DNA from: Phlyctochytrium arcticum | Taxonomy: Eukaryota; Chytridiomycota; Chytridiomycetes; Chytridiales; Chytridiaceae | DNA: 64,000 bases | Assembly: GCA_025602905.1 (NCBI GenBank) | Contig: JAHLKI010000003.1 | Span: 1,364,001-1,428,000, forward strand | Direction: 5' to 3' | Part shown: piece by piece, positions 1-10,295 of the stretch | Layout of the letters: every line of letters begins with the position of its first letter | Position numbering within the stretch: position 1 is the first letter of the stretch | Made by a program: the position numbers and the translations under genes | Notes under the pieces: generated by a model | Told to the model about the DNA's origin: nothing | Seen by the model: only the letters and a program-made list of their open reading frames with translations | Database searches by the model: none

Positions 1-61
1 CCAGTGGTCAATCTGAGCGGAGATTCAAGATAGCGCGCGGTCCATATTTCAGGTGGCTGTG

Positions 62-99
62 CGACTGTACGATTCCTAGCCCGACTGTACGATTCCTAG
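62..99. repeat. 18-bp direct repeat, two copies
   Basis: The 18-mer CGACTGTACGATTCCTAG occurs at 62-79 and again at 82-99, two bases apart. It sits in a non-coding stretch (1-270) that also repeats a short TCTATC(G/A)ATAGAAT(C/G)TTGACCA motif near 113 and 176. No gene is apparent in 1-270. The function is unknown. Confidence 0.7.
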
Positions 100-274
100 T
101 CACGTCCGTATTCTATCGATAGAATCTTGACCAAATATCCGAGCGGCCACATACTCATTCGACTCTAACTCTAATCTATCAATAGAATGTTGACCAGATC
201 CAAAATCGAGTCAAATCCGAGGGCAACCGCCCACATCTTGAATCTTGTGGCATATTTGCCCCGAAGGTCCCCAT

Positions 275-462
275 CTACATGTCGCTACTTGTCGCTAAAC
301 TTTTAGCAAAAAGTCGGAAAAATACCACAAACGTAATAAACGTTTAAGTGTATTTTACTTTTGTGGCAAAATCACGAGTTTTTCAAATTGCTGAATATGA
401 GGAATATGAGGAAATGTGTAGGAGTGTGATTAGAAGACCCTCACCGCGACAAAACGCAACGG
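275..462. repeat. Imperfect 190-bp direct repeat, copy 1
   Basis: This segment is repeated with mismatches and small indels at 990-1169. Shared blocks include TACATGTCGCTACTTGTCGC, AACTTTTAGCAAAAAGT and TTTTTCAAATTGCTGAATATG. The two copies bracket the small reading frame at 477-890. They could be duplicated regulatory DNA or a remnant of terminal-repeat sequence of the viral element. Which of these applies cannot be told from the sequence. Confidence 0.75.
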
Positions 463-476
463 TCTCGACACTAACT

Positions 477-890
477 CTAAACTATCAGTATTACTTCTGG
501 CTCGATGACGTCATCCGCCGCTGCATCTTCCACTGTCACGTTTCTTGTCCAGATTTCCATTAGTGTCTGGTATGAATCTCGAATATCCATCGGTAATGCC
601 TTCACATCGACGCGGCTTTGTTTCCTTATGCTGAAGGCTAGCTTCTTTGATATTCTGCCGTCCTTCACTGATAATGAAGTTATATTCTTCTTCTTCATCT
701 CTTGCTTGATATATTCTAAAGCTGCGGTGTGCTTCTTGACGACTCTATTTGCCGCCTCGTATTCTGCTGATATGTCAAGGTTGATAAACTCCAATACTCC
801 TCCTCCAATCGACTCATTGCTCTTTGATGCTATCTTGATGCTATTTGGCGCTAACTTGATTCTAACTGATGCTGTGTGAGGCAGGTTCAT
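477..890 (-). CDS. Hypothetical 137-aa protein, probably part of the Polinton-like element
   Basis: I do not recognise this protein. It is an uninterrupted 137-aa frame starting at an ATG, with a Lys-rich central helix-prone segment (about residues 50-100) and an acidic C-terminus. Its AT-leaning codon use resembles the viral-like genes to the right. It lies between two copies of an imperfect 190-bp repeat (275-462 and 990-1169) and on the same strand as the capsid genes, which suggests it belongs to the same element. No transmembrane segment or known catalytic motif is visible. Confidence 0.45.
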   Translation of the reverse strand: MNLPHTASVRIKLAPNSIKIASKSNESIGGGVLEFINLDISAEYEAANRVVKKHTAALEYIKQEMKKKNITSLSVKDGRISKKLAFSIRKQSRVDVKALPMDIRDSYQTLMEIWTRNVTVEDAAADDVIEPEVILIV

Positions 891-989
891 CGCTTTATAT
901 ACTCGTGATTGTATCTATACCTTTTCTTTGTATCGATAGGAAAGAACCAATTGAATCTCTTGCCGCTTACTCGCTCCTAAGGACCCATG

Positions 990-1169
990 CTACATGTCGC
1001 TACTTGTCGCTTAACTTTTAGCAAAAAGTAGGAAAAATACCACAAACATAATAAACGTTTAAGTGTATTTTACGTTTGTGGAATAATCACGACTTTTTCA
1101 AATTGCTGAATATGATGAAGTGTGTGGGAGATGTGATTACTTGGCCCTCCGCGCATCAAAACGCAACGG
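990..1169. repeat. Imperfect 190-bp direct repeat, copy 2
   Basis: Second copy of the repeat at 275-462, in the same orientation. Between this copy and the tRNA-like sequence at 1332 (1170-1331) I see nothing coding. Confidence 0.75.
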
Positions 1170-1331
1170 GAATGAAATATTCACTTTTCAGGATCTATCC
1201 CTATCATCTCGATACGGATACCTCACATTACCCCCGGCACACCACTCTATTCTTTATTGATTCGGAGATGATTTGGGCATGATTCTCCCATGATTATTTG
1301 AAGCTTTTATGTTACAAATTCTGTTATATTT

Positions 1332-1403
1332 TCGGCCGGCAGGGAGTCGAACACTGCATCGGGAATGCGATGAAACCTTATGATAACCTTTACACTACGG
1401 CCG
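1332..1403 (-). tRNA. tRNA-like sequence, probably degenerate
   Basis: Read on the minus strand, the 72-nt segment starts CGGCCGT and ends CCGGCCG plus A, giving a 6-of-7 bp acceptor stem. It has an A-box-like TAGTGTAAAGGTTA and a B-box-like GTTCGACTCC in a T arm with 4 of 5 pairs. The anticodon arm does not fold into a standard 5-bp stem with a 7-nt loop. No oligo-T terminator follows. I read it as a tRNA-derived or pseudo-tRNA sequence and cannot assign an amino acid. It lies just downstream of the major capsid gene. Confidence 0.4.
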
Positions 1404-1450
1404 GATTTTTATGATTATATTCTTACTGTATCTTTATGTCCATTTCTTGT

Positions 1451-2305
1451 CTAGATCACATCGACTAGTGTACTGATTGAGAGTGTGACGTTCTCAGAAT
1501 ACTGGAATACCATGCGACAGTTGGTAGAAGGCTGCTGTCCAGCTTCGTGGATAGTCGTCATTTCCATAATACTATCAGTGCCAACAAACGAAAGGGCCGC
1601 ACTTGAAGATACATCAATACTTGGATATGAGAAGCCAGCGCTAAAGAACTTGTTTTGATAATCTGATAGAGAAGGTAAATCCAGTTCACCCACTGCGGAC
1701 AAGTAGTTACCCTTGATTTGAGAAATGAGCAATGTCTCAGGGTTCGCAGGTCCGTTAAGGAATCCAGTCATACCCGAGGGTGTCACGAGGTTACCGATCT
1801 GTATGAACCACTCTCGAAGGCCTTTACTTGACGAGATTTCATTCTTGTCAAGTGCAGGATTGGCAAGAAGGTCTTCATCTACGAAACTGAAATCAAAGGC
1901 CTTCAAACTTCGAACACCATTCATGTGAATACGGTAAGTTTGACGAGTAGATCCATTGCAAGCCAACTCTTGAGTAGAGTACCGTGTGTAGTCATAGAAT
2001 AATTCTTTACCTGCAGCGATGGATCTTTGAACAGCAAGTTGGAACTCCGGGGGTGGTTGGAACGTAGGGACCATGATAGAATTTTCACTAAATTTCACTT
2101 CATCAACAGTGTTGTTTTTGAATGCTAGATTAGGATCACGCAAGGTGATATAGTAGTCCAATGACTGATTGGGGAGCGCCCACACATGAAACAAAGAGTC
2201 GTTATCAGGGTGGTGGAATCCTAATGGTAAATGAGTAGAACACCCAGCTACACTGTCTGTTTCAAAAATATTCGTTACTCCATATCCACTAAGTGCTTTC
2301 AAGAA
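1451..2305 (-). pseudogene. Major capsid protein (putative double jelly-roll), C-terminal two thirds
   Basis: The frame covers about 285 residues and ends at a normal stop. It is the continuation of the frame at 9371-9783: both sides of the Ty3 insertion are in register once one copy of the AAGAA duplication is removed. The joined gene would encode about 415-420 aa, within the range expected for Polinton or virophage-type capsid proteins. The segment is rich in beta-prone residues and in Asn, Ser, Pro and aromatic residues, as in jelly-roll capsids, with no catalytic motif. Assignment rests on length, composition and a neighbourhood containing a penton-like protein and packaging ATPase. A structure-based search would be decisive. 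The gene is broken by the retrotransposon and by an in-frame TGA at 9469-9471. Confidence 0.6.
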
Positions 2306-2592
2306 TGCAATGGGGTCAGGGGGATCGGTCTGATGAAAGAAAGGGGCTCAAAGAAAAGTAAAATGGACGCTATATGCAACTTCCCAGGTTGCGAGAGTTC
2401 GGGTAGTGTAATGGTCGAAAAACACTTAAAGTTATGTCTAATGCTATCAGAGTACTTTATGATGGAAGAAAACCTGTCACGAGTGTGGCGCATGCCAGCT
2501 CGCGCAGTAATGATGGCTACCGCTCTCAGGGACCAATGACACATGTCATTCGGCCGCCTGCCGCTAGTATAAAAGAACCAGAACCCGTCACA
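2306..2592 (-). repeat. 3' LTR of the Ty3/gypsy element
   Basis: 287 bp, identical to 9084-9370 apart from four substitutions (near 2334, 2337 and two near 2517-2523). It is flanked outside by AAGAA. Inside it is adjoined by a minus-strand polypurine tract (CTGAGGGGGG). Confidence 0.95.
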
Positions 2593-3333
2593 CCCCCCTC
2601 AGACTCGATTATGAGCGAATGAAGGAGCTATGAGCGAGTCTCAAGTACAGGGTTCTCCTCGAACAGGCGAATGAGCATAGATGACAGTAATCAGTACAAC
2701 CTCACCGGCATCCCACATACCTGACAACGCCAGACGTATGCTAGACCCTCCGGTGCAGAAGAGCAAACCGAACGACTCCAGACGTTCGCTCCTCTGAGTT
2801 ACACTGACCATTGTCAATCTGTACTCAAGCACATGTTCAATGAAAGCGGACGCTGAACCCCTCTTCAGCGTAGAGTCAAACTCTCCTTGCCGTCACTCTG
2901 GCAAGCTTCTACATATCACACATGTAGGGATGGGAATGGTATATGTCTGCTTGCGGTCCTTACTGTTGTAAGTTACGCGTAATGTAAACAAGCCCTCTTG
3001 GCTGGGTCCCTCGAAGTCCATGCATAGACGACGCATCTGCTCAGCTCAGGTTGATCAGACCTACCGGAGCAACGACAAGCGAGACCGCATTGTCGACAAG
3101 GTGCAACCTTGGATGTGGGTGCACTTCAACTGCTAGGCATGCTGAAGGCGGTGATGGCCATTCATCTCATAGTAGTGAGCCCGGATGGGCGCTGGTTGGG
3201 TCATCCAAGGACCAGCGTCTTACGTATTGAACCTTCCCGCGGTTCAAGATGGAGCCACATTGCTTGCCATCCACGCTCTGTCGTATCCACTCACGACCAG
3301 ACATATCAGTTTCCCTTCAGCACGGACGATCAC
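2593..3333 (-). other. Ty3 3' untranslated region with polypurine tract
   Basis: About 740 bp between the end of the pol chromodomain frame and the 3' LTR. The first bases next to the LTR form the polypurine tract for plus-strand priming. The remainder has only short, unconvincing frames, so I see no additional gene (no env-like product). Confidence 0.6.
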
Positions 3334-5425
3334 TCATCGACGTCCTCTCTTGCGTGCTGGTTTGGCAGTGGCAGCGGGCACATCGCCCGTGCTTGCCTTG
3401 GAAGTGGTTCCGCCCTTTTTGCGCTTTGCCGAAAGCGGAGGGTTACGGTCTGCCACTGGGGGATTTGCTACTTCCCATGCGCCCAGTGCTTCTGTGCCCT
3501 CGAGGTGTTTTCGCGGCTCCCAAGTCGCGTCCTCAGGTCCGAACCCTTCCCATTGTACCAAGTACATCCGCTTCCTGTGACGGACTTTCTCGTCAAGGAT
3601 GCGGTCAACTAGCCAAAGTTCCTCTCCATTCACAAGGACAGGATCAGGCGCTTCCACTGAAGCCCTGTAGGCTACGGAGTTCGGGGGCTCCCATGTCTTC
3701 AAGATATTGACATGAAACGTCAGATGAACCATACGCATAGTATGTGGCAACTTCAACCAGTATGTTTCAGGATGAGGTCCAAAGTCCTCCACACTGAATG
3801 GACCAATCCAATCCTGACGAAGCTTCTCGGGCAGCTTTCCCAAGGCCGGGATGTGGATCCCCTTACGTTTGAGCAAGACGAGATCGCCCTTGTCAAATTT
3901 CAGAGTCCGACGCCCGCGGTCATGGTTTTGCGCCTGCACATCTTGTGCATCACGTAGGCGCTGCTGCACGACCCGTTCAGTGTCTCTCAGAGCATCAACA
4001 AACTTTGCAACTTGTTGCGCAGTAGGTGTTGCGATCTGTTGAAGACCTTTCCGCGTGGTAAATTCCCCGAATACCAGCGGTAGACGCCCCTTGTCTATCA
4101 TGAACGGAGCAAAGCCCGTGCTTGACGGAGTCAAATTGTGATGGAACTCAAGCATCGGCAAGATGTCCACCCAATTCTTACCGTCAAGGTCTATGAAAGC
4201 CCTCAAAATGCTTTTCACAGACTTGATCTTGCGCTCGCACTTGCCATCAGTCTGTTGATGACGAGCCGTCGCGACTTCCCGCTTATTGCCCAAGCCGACC
4301 GTAAAGGCCTCCCAAAACTTGGATAAAAAGCGGCTGTCTCTGTCGCTGACAATCACTTCCGGTGCACCTTCATTCTTGAAGAAGTGCGAAGTGAAGAGAT
4401 ATGCAATCTCTTGGCTCCCCATCTCCATGTTACATGGAATCAGATACACACGAGTGGAGCGGTAATCCACTATGACGAGTGCGGCATCGTAATAATCGCC
4501 ATTATGGCTATTCTTCCCCCCCCACGATTCCGTACGAGGCAAAGACACAAAGTCCATACCGATCGTATGCCAACGCTTGTCAGGCACAGGTAATGAGCGG
4601 AGCAACCCCACACCGCGTGATGTGGTTCGGAAACGTTGACATTGCGGGCATGTGGTAACATAGTCCGAAACGTCGCGTTCCATACCGGGCCAGTAATACT
4701 CCTGGAGCAAGCGAGCATAAGTCGAATGCTTTCCGGTGTGTCCGCCCATCAGCAGGGAATCGTGATAACGCGTTAACAGCGCAGTGCGTAACGCGTCGGG
4801 GACATAGCGGCGACCCTCGTAGCGGAGCAACGAAGCCGGCTTGCCGTCGTCGGTCTGCATACCGAGGTCCTCTTCGGAAAAGCGTCGCTCATGGACTGAC
4901 ATAGTCTCCGGCGCTTTCGACTTTGCCTCCAAACTCTGCCGCATTTGGATAGCAAAGTCGTCCGATCGAAGCAATTTGGCCCACTGCAGGGGGTCGGAAG
5001 GAACATCTTCCAGCTGGCCGACTGCCTGTGCCATATGCTTCCTTGCGCGCTTCTTCGCGCGGGCGGCATTAACCGTAACCTTGATCGTCGCACGATGTTC
5101 GGAAAGGTGTGCTGCCTGAACCGTCACAGCGTTAACCATAACTCGTTGCGCACAATCCGCACAACGCGGCGCGTAATACGGGTTACGGCTAAGGACATCG
5201 GCAACGGTGTTCCATTCACCAGGAAGGTACTCGATGTCAAAGTCAAACTGTTGGAGAAATTCGACCCAATTCGCCTGACGACGACTCAAATGCTGCTGTT
5301 CCTGCAAGTAGATCAGAGATTTGTGGTCGACGAAAGCGCGAAAATGGCGTCCCATGAGGAACTGTCGGTTCGCCTTCAGCATCTTGACAAGCGCAAGCAA
5401 CTCCTGCTCATGGCTCTGCATCTTG
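3334..5425 (-). pseudogene. Ty3 pol: RNase H C-part, integrase and chromodomain
   Basis: The frame picks up at the RNase H motif SHEQELLALVKML. It continues through the His-His-Cys-Cys zinc module (HTGKHSTY...CPQC) and the integrase core, with Asp in GMDFVSLP, Asp in VSDRDSRF and Glu in DGKCERKI. It ends in a chromodomain (WLVDRILDEKVRHRKRMYLV, with QWEGF and TWEP motifs) and a basic tail. The chromodomain is the hallmark of chromoviruses and is known to bias insertion toward modified histones. The join with the upstream RT frame near 5420 is broken by a deletion and frameshift, since the residues expected between FSRKM and the HEQELL motif are missing. Confidence 0.9.
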
Positions 5426-6262
5426 CATCTTCCTCGAGAAGTACAAGATGGGACGCAGCCGGGGCAGATCCTTAAACCCTGCAACCGTAGTTGGCAAAGG
5501 CGAAGGCATAGTGTCATCTGCATTGGCTGGTTGAGCAAGCCATCCTCCTATGGCAAAGCCAGACGCGTCGGTGAACATGTAGACTTCCTTGTCTGGATCG
5601 TACGGCGTCAACACAGGAGCCGTAGAAATCTTCTCCTTCAGCGTCTCAAACGCTTTGATCTCCGCATCGGTCCACTGCCAGGGCTTGTTGCCAGACTGCA
5701 GTTCAGACAACGGATGCGCGATCTCAGCATACCTATCGACATACGATGAAAGGTAGTTGGTCAAACCCAGGAAGGATTGAATATCTTTGTAGTTCCGGGG
5801 AACAGCAAAGCTCTGGACGGCTGCAATCTTGCTCTCAGAGATGCGGACGCCAGACTGACCCATCATATGGCCACAGAATTCAACTTCCTGCACAGCCCAA
5901 GTGCATTTGGACGGTTTGACATTCAGTGCGCTGGCCTCCAATGCCTTCAGCACACTCTCGACATGGCGCTGATGCTCTTCCAGCGTGTCGGAGAAGACGA
6001 GAATGTCGTCCAAGTACGTGATAATGAAATCATCGTACATGCTTCCAAAGACTTTGTTCATAATCCGTTGGAAAGTCGCAGGTGCGTTCGTTAGCCCAAA
6101 CGGCATCACGGCGTACTCGAAATGTCCAAAGCGGGTTTTGAATGCAGTCTTTGGGATGTCACCTTCCCTGATGCGCACACAATGGTAAGCGTCCTTGATG
6201 TCCAACAGCGAAAACCACTTCTTGCCAACCGTACGGTGACGCAACTCGGCTAAATGTGGCAA
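5408..6262 (-). pseudogene. Ty3 pol: reverse transcriptase and start of RNase H
   Basis: RT palm motifs are clear: [30 protein letters not shown] and the catalytic YLDDILVFSD, followed by the RNase H start [14 protein letters not shown] one-base deletion near 6265 (CGTACCC where CGTTACCC is expected) separates this from the N-terminal RT frame. The frame stops after FSRKMQDAEP near 5408, where a second lesion disrupts RNase H. Confidence 0.93.
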
Positions 6263-7692
6263 AGGGTACGGTCCTTCTTTGTCTGCCGATTCAACCCACG
6301 GTAATCAATGCAGCAACGAAGAGTACCATCCTTCTTTTTTGCAAATAGCACAGCGGCGCCCCACGGACTTGAAGAATGGCGGATCCATCCCTTGGCCAAG
6401 AGTTTGGTAATTTGCTGTTGGAGCTCCTCGAGCTCATCAGGACCCATTGGCCGCAAAGATACTGACACAGGCGCCTCCTTGCCTTCGATTTCAATCTTGA
6501 AATCATCTTCTCCTCGAGAAGGTGGTAGAGTCTGCAACTCCGCAAATACAGTCTTTGCATATGGGCGTAAGATCGCCAGCAACGGATGATCTGCAGGGAT
6601 CGAAGCCAGCGGGTCGGGGACACTGTCAGGGACCTTCAACTCCTGAGTTCCAGTTTCCCGGGCTTGCGATCGGGCTGCACTCACCCGCGCGGAGGCAGGA
6701 GCGACACGCACACGGCCACCCCCCTCAATCCAGCGCTCAACGTCAACTTGTACAGCAAACACCGAGACAAACTCCTTTTTCCGCACACCGCGTAAAAACC
6801 TGTCTGCCCGAAGGAGCTCTGGAATCTGCTTCACTCCAGGAAGCTCCGACGGCGATTTCAGGCGTGAGGAGCTCGGTTTGCAAGCGAAGTAACGCAGAGA
6901 ACTGGCGTTGCAGCTCAACTTTCCCGACCACTTGCGTGACACAGGTCGCGCTTCACAATAATGGCGAGTCAACTCCTTAGTGAAGGACAGACGGGGGTAA
7001 TCATCGACCTTGTCGATTTGGAGGGATTCAAGGTCCAGGATGAAGGGGAGTCCCAAGATGACATCAACTCGGAGCGGTGCCACAATGAACGGAGCTTCCT
7101 GGAAGCCGATCTTTTCGCCCGCGTTCGTGTAGATCTCCAGGTCACCCTTCATCATACGCGTGGACATGAATGTTTCCCCGTCGTCACCCCACTCAACCTC
7201 AATGGTTGTGGGAGGAGAATGGGTTGGAAAACCATGTTTCCGAACCCATTTGTCACTGACCATCATCGTGTCACAGCCCGTATCAATGAGCATTCGGGCC
7301 ATCTTGCCGTTCAGCTTCCCATAGATCACAAAGGCATATGGTGAGATGGCAGGATCAATCATCCCTGGTGGTGAACGCCTCGGAGTTTCATTTGTGGCGG
7401 AAGAACCCTTCGCGACCTCAGCAGGAGCAACCCGAACCACGCCAGACGGTCGCTCACTGCCTACGGTATGCGTAGCTTCTCCTTTCACGGATGAACCTTC
7501 GGACGGTACCAACGGATGCAAAGACACAGAGTTTACAGATGATAATGTATTTGTCAAAGTACAAGAAACACTAACATCTAAGGATGGACGGCCTGTGCCG
7601 TCTTCGCCCATCTCCTCTAGTTTCCCGAAGGACCAGTGGCTTTGTTGGGGCACATGCGGGCAACGTGCGCAGTGCTCCCACAGACAAAACAA
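6250..7692 (-). pseudogene. Ty3 pol: aspartic protease and RT N-terminus
   Basis: The aspartic protease active site [11 protein letters not shown] is coded around 7284. The flap and second loop include LGLPFILDL. The RT N-terminus follows ([47 protein letters not shown]). The frame runs into a stop at 6250 because of the single-base loss described for the RT segment. It overlaps the end of gag in another frame, so expression would have needed ribosomal frameshifting. Confidence 0.92.
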
Positions 7693-8970
7693 AAGAAGGC
7701 CGGGGCCCCCCCTTGCGGTCTGTTCCCAGACAAACCGCCCTCTTTGCGGTTGCCGGATCCAGAACTCCCTCCGTTCTGACCACTGCCCTTACCACGTTTG
7801 TGATAAGGTGCCGCCTTGCGAGAATCGCGAGACTGAACCGCGGATACACTCGCCTTCCCTCTCTTGGAAGACGATCCGGAAGGTCCAGGGTTGGCGGGAT
7901 CGGTGGGCGCGGAACCCTCAGTGGGTGCGCCGGCGGCATAGACATACTGTACTTGCCGTTGTTGTCGAGGGAGAAAATCTCCAACAACTCCGATCCAATG
8001 GGCTGCAGGTCCGCCACTGTGGCTGGAGCGATACCTGCATTGGCCGACCTCACTGAATGGGCATGACGCAAAATGTCTTTGCCCATAGAAGCCCAGACAT
8101 GCCCTCCTCGGTTCAACCCATCCCTGAAAAGGGCGCGAACCTCGGAATCGGGCAGTGGCTCTCCTCCTACAGCCAGTTGGGAGGTCAGACGGTTAAAAAC
8201 CGCTAGGTACTCCGAGTAGTTGCTGCATTGCAACCCTCTCAATTGGGCAATAACCCGAGGTCTTGGGTTACGTTCCATGAAGCGACTCCCCAACATCGCT
8301 TCAAAGTCCGTTCTGCAACGGGGGCAAGATGGACCAAGTGAGTCCAACCACGATCTCGCGGCTCCCGTCAGATGACGCTCCATGTACTGCACATAGCCAG
8401 TACGCATCCGGTTGTCGTATGCGGTTCCTGAAGACGGGTGGTCCAGGTAGTCGTGATGACGTACCAAGAAGTCACGGATCCTTTTGGCCGTGCAATCCTC
8501 CCGAATTCCCGCAAAACGAGCCTCGCTCGCCGACTTCTGCAAGGACTTCAGCTCGCTCACTTCAAAGAAGGAGCTGCCTACTTGGGGAGTGGATCCAGGG
8601 TTCACCGGCATTCCGGGTACCTGCGCTTCCTGCTCCCGGAGCTGTCCCTTCAACCGGACTACTTCGTCATGGAGAGCACAGAGCTCTGCCTCGGTCTCGG
8701 GGATTGGGCCCTTACCCTTGTCCCTGGCATCAGTCGCGGTCAACTTCAACTCCGCAAGGCTTCCGCCAAGCGCTGCGCCAGTCGACCCACGACGTTGCTC
8801 AGTGAGGGGTTGCCCAGCAGGGGGAGAGGGGTCAGCTCCACCCTCGACGTCCATAAGGTCATCGACGGTCTCGCCTTCCTGACGGCCTCCTCCTTCTTGT
8901 CACGCTTCGACGCTTCACCGTCGGTGGCACCCTTCTGCCCCTTGCGAGTCTTCAAAGGCTTGGAAGTCAT
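7613..8970 (-). pseudogene. Ty3 gag (capsid and nucleocapsid)
   Basis: A likely start ATG at 8970 opens a Lys-rich N-terminus. A frameshift near 8890 moves to the main gag frame (8854 downward), with a coiled-coil-like stretch (AELCALHDEVVRLKGQLREQ) and the gag core (TGAARSWLDSLG, MERNPRPRVIAQLRGLQ). A second indel next to a C-run near 7705 puts the CCHC zinc knuckle ([14 protein letters not shown], 7650-7691) in a third frame that stops with TAG near 7615. From that frame the protease frame is reached by a -1 shift, the usual arrangement in this family. Confidence 0.85.
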
Positions 8971-9070
8971 GATACTGGAAAGAAAGAACGGATACGTGAG
9001 AGAAGGGTAAACTTCAAAAACTTCAAAAACAAAATTGGAAAGCCGACCTTGTTTTCAATCAAACCACAAA

Positions 9071-9083
9071 GGTGGTGCTACCA
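9071..9083 (-). promoter_or_regulatory. Primer-binding site, initiator Met-tRNA type
   Basis: Immediately inside the 5' LTR the minus strand reads TGGTAGCACCACC. TGGTAGC is complementary to the conserved ...GCTACCA 3' end of eukaryotic initiator Met-tRNA. The same 13-mer occurs beside the second Ty3 element (52608) and at 22455. Confidence 0.85.
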
Positions 9084-9370
9084 TGCAATGGGGTCAGGGG
9101 GATCGGTCTGATCAACGAAAGGGGCTCAAAGAAAAGTAAAATGGACGCTATATGCAACTTCCCAGGTTGCGAGAGTTCGGGTAGTGTAATGGTCGAAAAA
9201 CACTTAAAGTTATGTCTAATGCTATCAGAGTACTTTATGATGGAAGAAAACCTGTCACGAGTGTGGCGCATGCCAGCTCGCGCAGTAATGATTGCTACTG
9301 CTCTCAGGGACCAATGACACATGTCATTCGGCCGCCTGCCGCTAGTATAAAAGAACCAGAACCCGTCACA
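9084..9370 (-). repeat. 5' LTR of the Ty3/gypsy element
   Basis: 287 bp, TG...CA termini, 98.6 percent identical to 2306-2592. It is followed outside by the second AAGAA copy at 9371-9375. Confidence 0.95.
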
Positions 9371-9783
9371 AAGAACGTCTTTTGCGTCTTTGGTTGATAC
9401 TTGTAAACCGTCTTGAGATATTCAGGATAGTTGTCGATTTTCTGCAATTCCTTTGAGCCGATACAGACTCATACTGATTGGATCAACGATTCTAATCCGA
9501 GACTGGAATTGATGACCGTATTCCCTGAGACAGGTTGGCCATTCTTGAATACTTGTACTTTGAAATTCAACAGAAGATTCTGCAATTGAAGGGATCTAGA
9601 TGCATCGTGCAACGAGATTTTAATAGGTGCTGCTTGTCGATTCTTAGATGTGAATATGTCCTGTCCAATGGGATACCATTTATTAATTGATTCAAGGCGA
9701 GGGTTGGAATATGGCTGGGCAAAGCGATTAGAAGAAACCAACCAATTCTTGGGTACTTCTGCCACGATTGATGCTGTGGTTGC
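9371..9783 (-). pseudogene. Major capsid protein, N-terminal part
   Basis: This is the N-terminal segment of the capsid gene split by the Ty3 element. The frame opens after a stop near 9784 and has no in-frame ATG before AEVPKNWLVSSNRF, so the original start has probably been lost or mutated. An in-frame TGA at 9469-9471 interrupts it. It would be explained by a single CGA-to-TGA change, because the same frame continues to the insertion point and resumes at 2305. The short hydrophobic N-terminal strand pattern and the conserved-looking WYPIGQDIF segment suit a jelly-roll capsid, but the family call is inferred mainly from context. Confidence 0.55.
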
Positions 9784-9813
9784 TTACTATATGAAGAAAA
9801 AATAAAAAAACAC

Positions 9814-10278
9814 TTATCCAAAAATTCCACCAAAATCATCATCATTTGAATATTGTGGAACAGGTGTTGCTTTTTGTGTAGCAACTGATTTCTTTGGAGC
9901 AACAGCCTTCTTTTTGGTATTCGATGTTGAAGAACGTTCCGCTTTTTTACCCGCCCTTTTTTCTTTCTTTTGTTGCTTTTCTTGTCTCTTTTTCTCTTCT
10001 AATTCATTTACCAAATCATAGGCATCTTGAATACGTTTTCTTTCTTCTTGTATTCGTTTCTCTTCATCTCGTCTCTGCTGCATCTCTCTTAATTGTCAAG
10101 TCCGTTCTTTTTGCGCTTTGATCACATTCGCAGTCTGTTTCTTTTTCTTCACTTCTTGAATTGGTTCTGGTGGAGGTGAAGGTTCTTGTTCAACGGGTTG
10201 TTCAATTTCTTGTTCAACTTCTTCTTCAGGCTCGATTGGTAGCTCATTTTCGTTATGGTCTGACATTGTTACTTGCAT
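9814..10278 (-). pseudogene. Charged coiled-coil virion-like protein with internal TGA
   Basis: The gene runs from an ATG near 10278 to a stop at 9814, with one in-frame TGA at 10096-10098. Upstream is an acidic, Pro-rich N-terminus (EPEEEVEQEIEQPVEQEPSP). Downstream is a highly charged helix (residues rich in Glu, Arg, Lys, Gln) and a basic C-terminus ending YSNDDDFGGIFG. The stop fits a CGA-to-TGA change. I do not recognise the family. Its place between the two capsid genes suggests a structural or scaffolding role, which is inference. Confidence 0.5.
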
Positions 10279-10295
10279 TCTACAAAAAAAATAAT

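Larger units (their letters stand above)
2306..9370 (-). mobile_element. Ty3/gypsy chromovirus, full-length but decayed
   Basis: This 7065-bp LTR retrotransposon is inserted in the capsid gene, read on the minus strand. It has 287-bp LTRs starting TG and ending CA, a perfect 5-bp target duplication AAGAA (2301-2305 and 9371-9375), a primer-binding site directly inside the 5' LTR and a G-rich polypurine tract next to the 3' LTR. The order is gag, protease, reverse transcriptase, RNase H, integrase, chromodomain, typical of chromoviruses. Frameshifts near 8890, 7705, 6265 and 5420 mean the copy cannot make an intact polyprotein. The LTRs differ at 4 of 287 sites, so the insertion is fairly recent. 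Confidence 0.95.

Noticed and set aside
3109..3710. Plus-strand frames of 130-170 aa
   Set aside because: They are antisense shadows of the Ty3 integrase and chromodomain.
9059..9322. An 81-87 aa conserved protein repeated at 2299-2544 and 9059-9322
   Set aside because: Both are the same LTR sequence read through; not a gene.
9469..10098. TGA read as an amino acid (alternative genetic code)
   Set aside because: Host genes here end normally and the same elements also carry frameshifts; CGA-to-TGA mutation explains the stops more simply.
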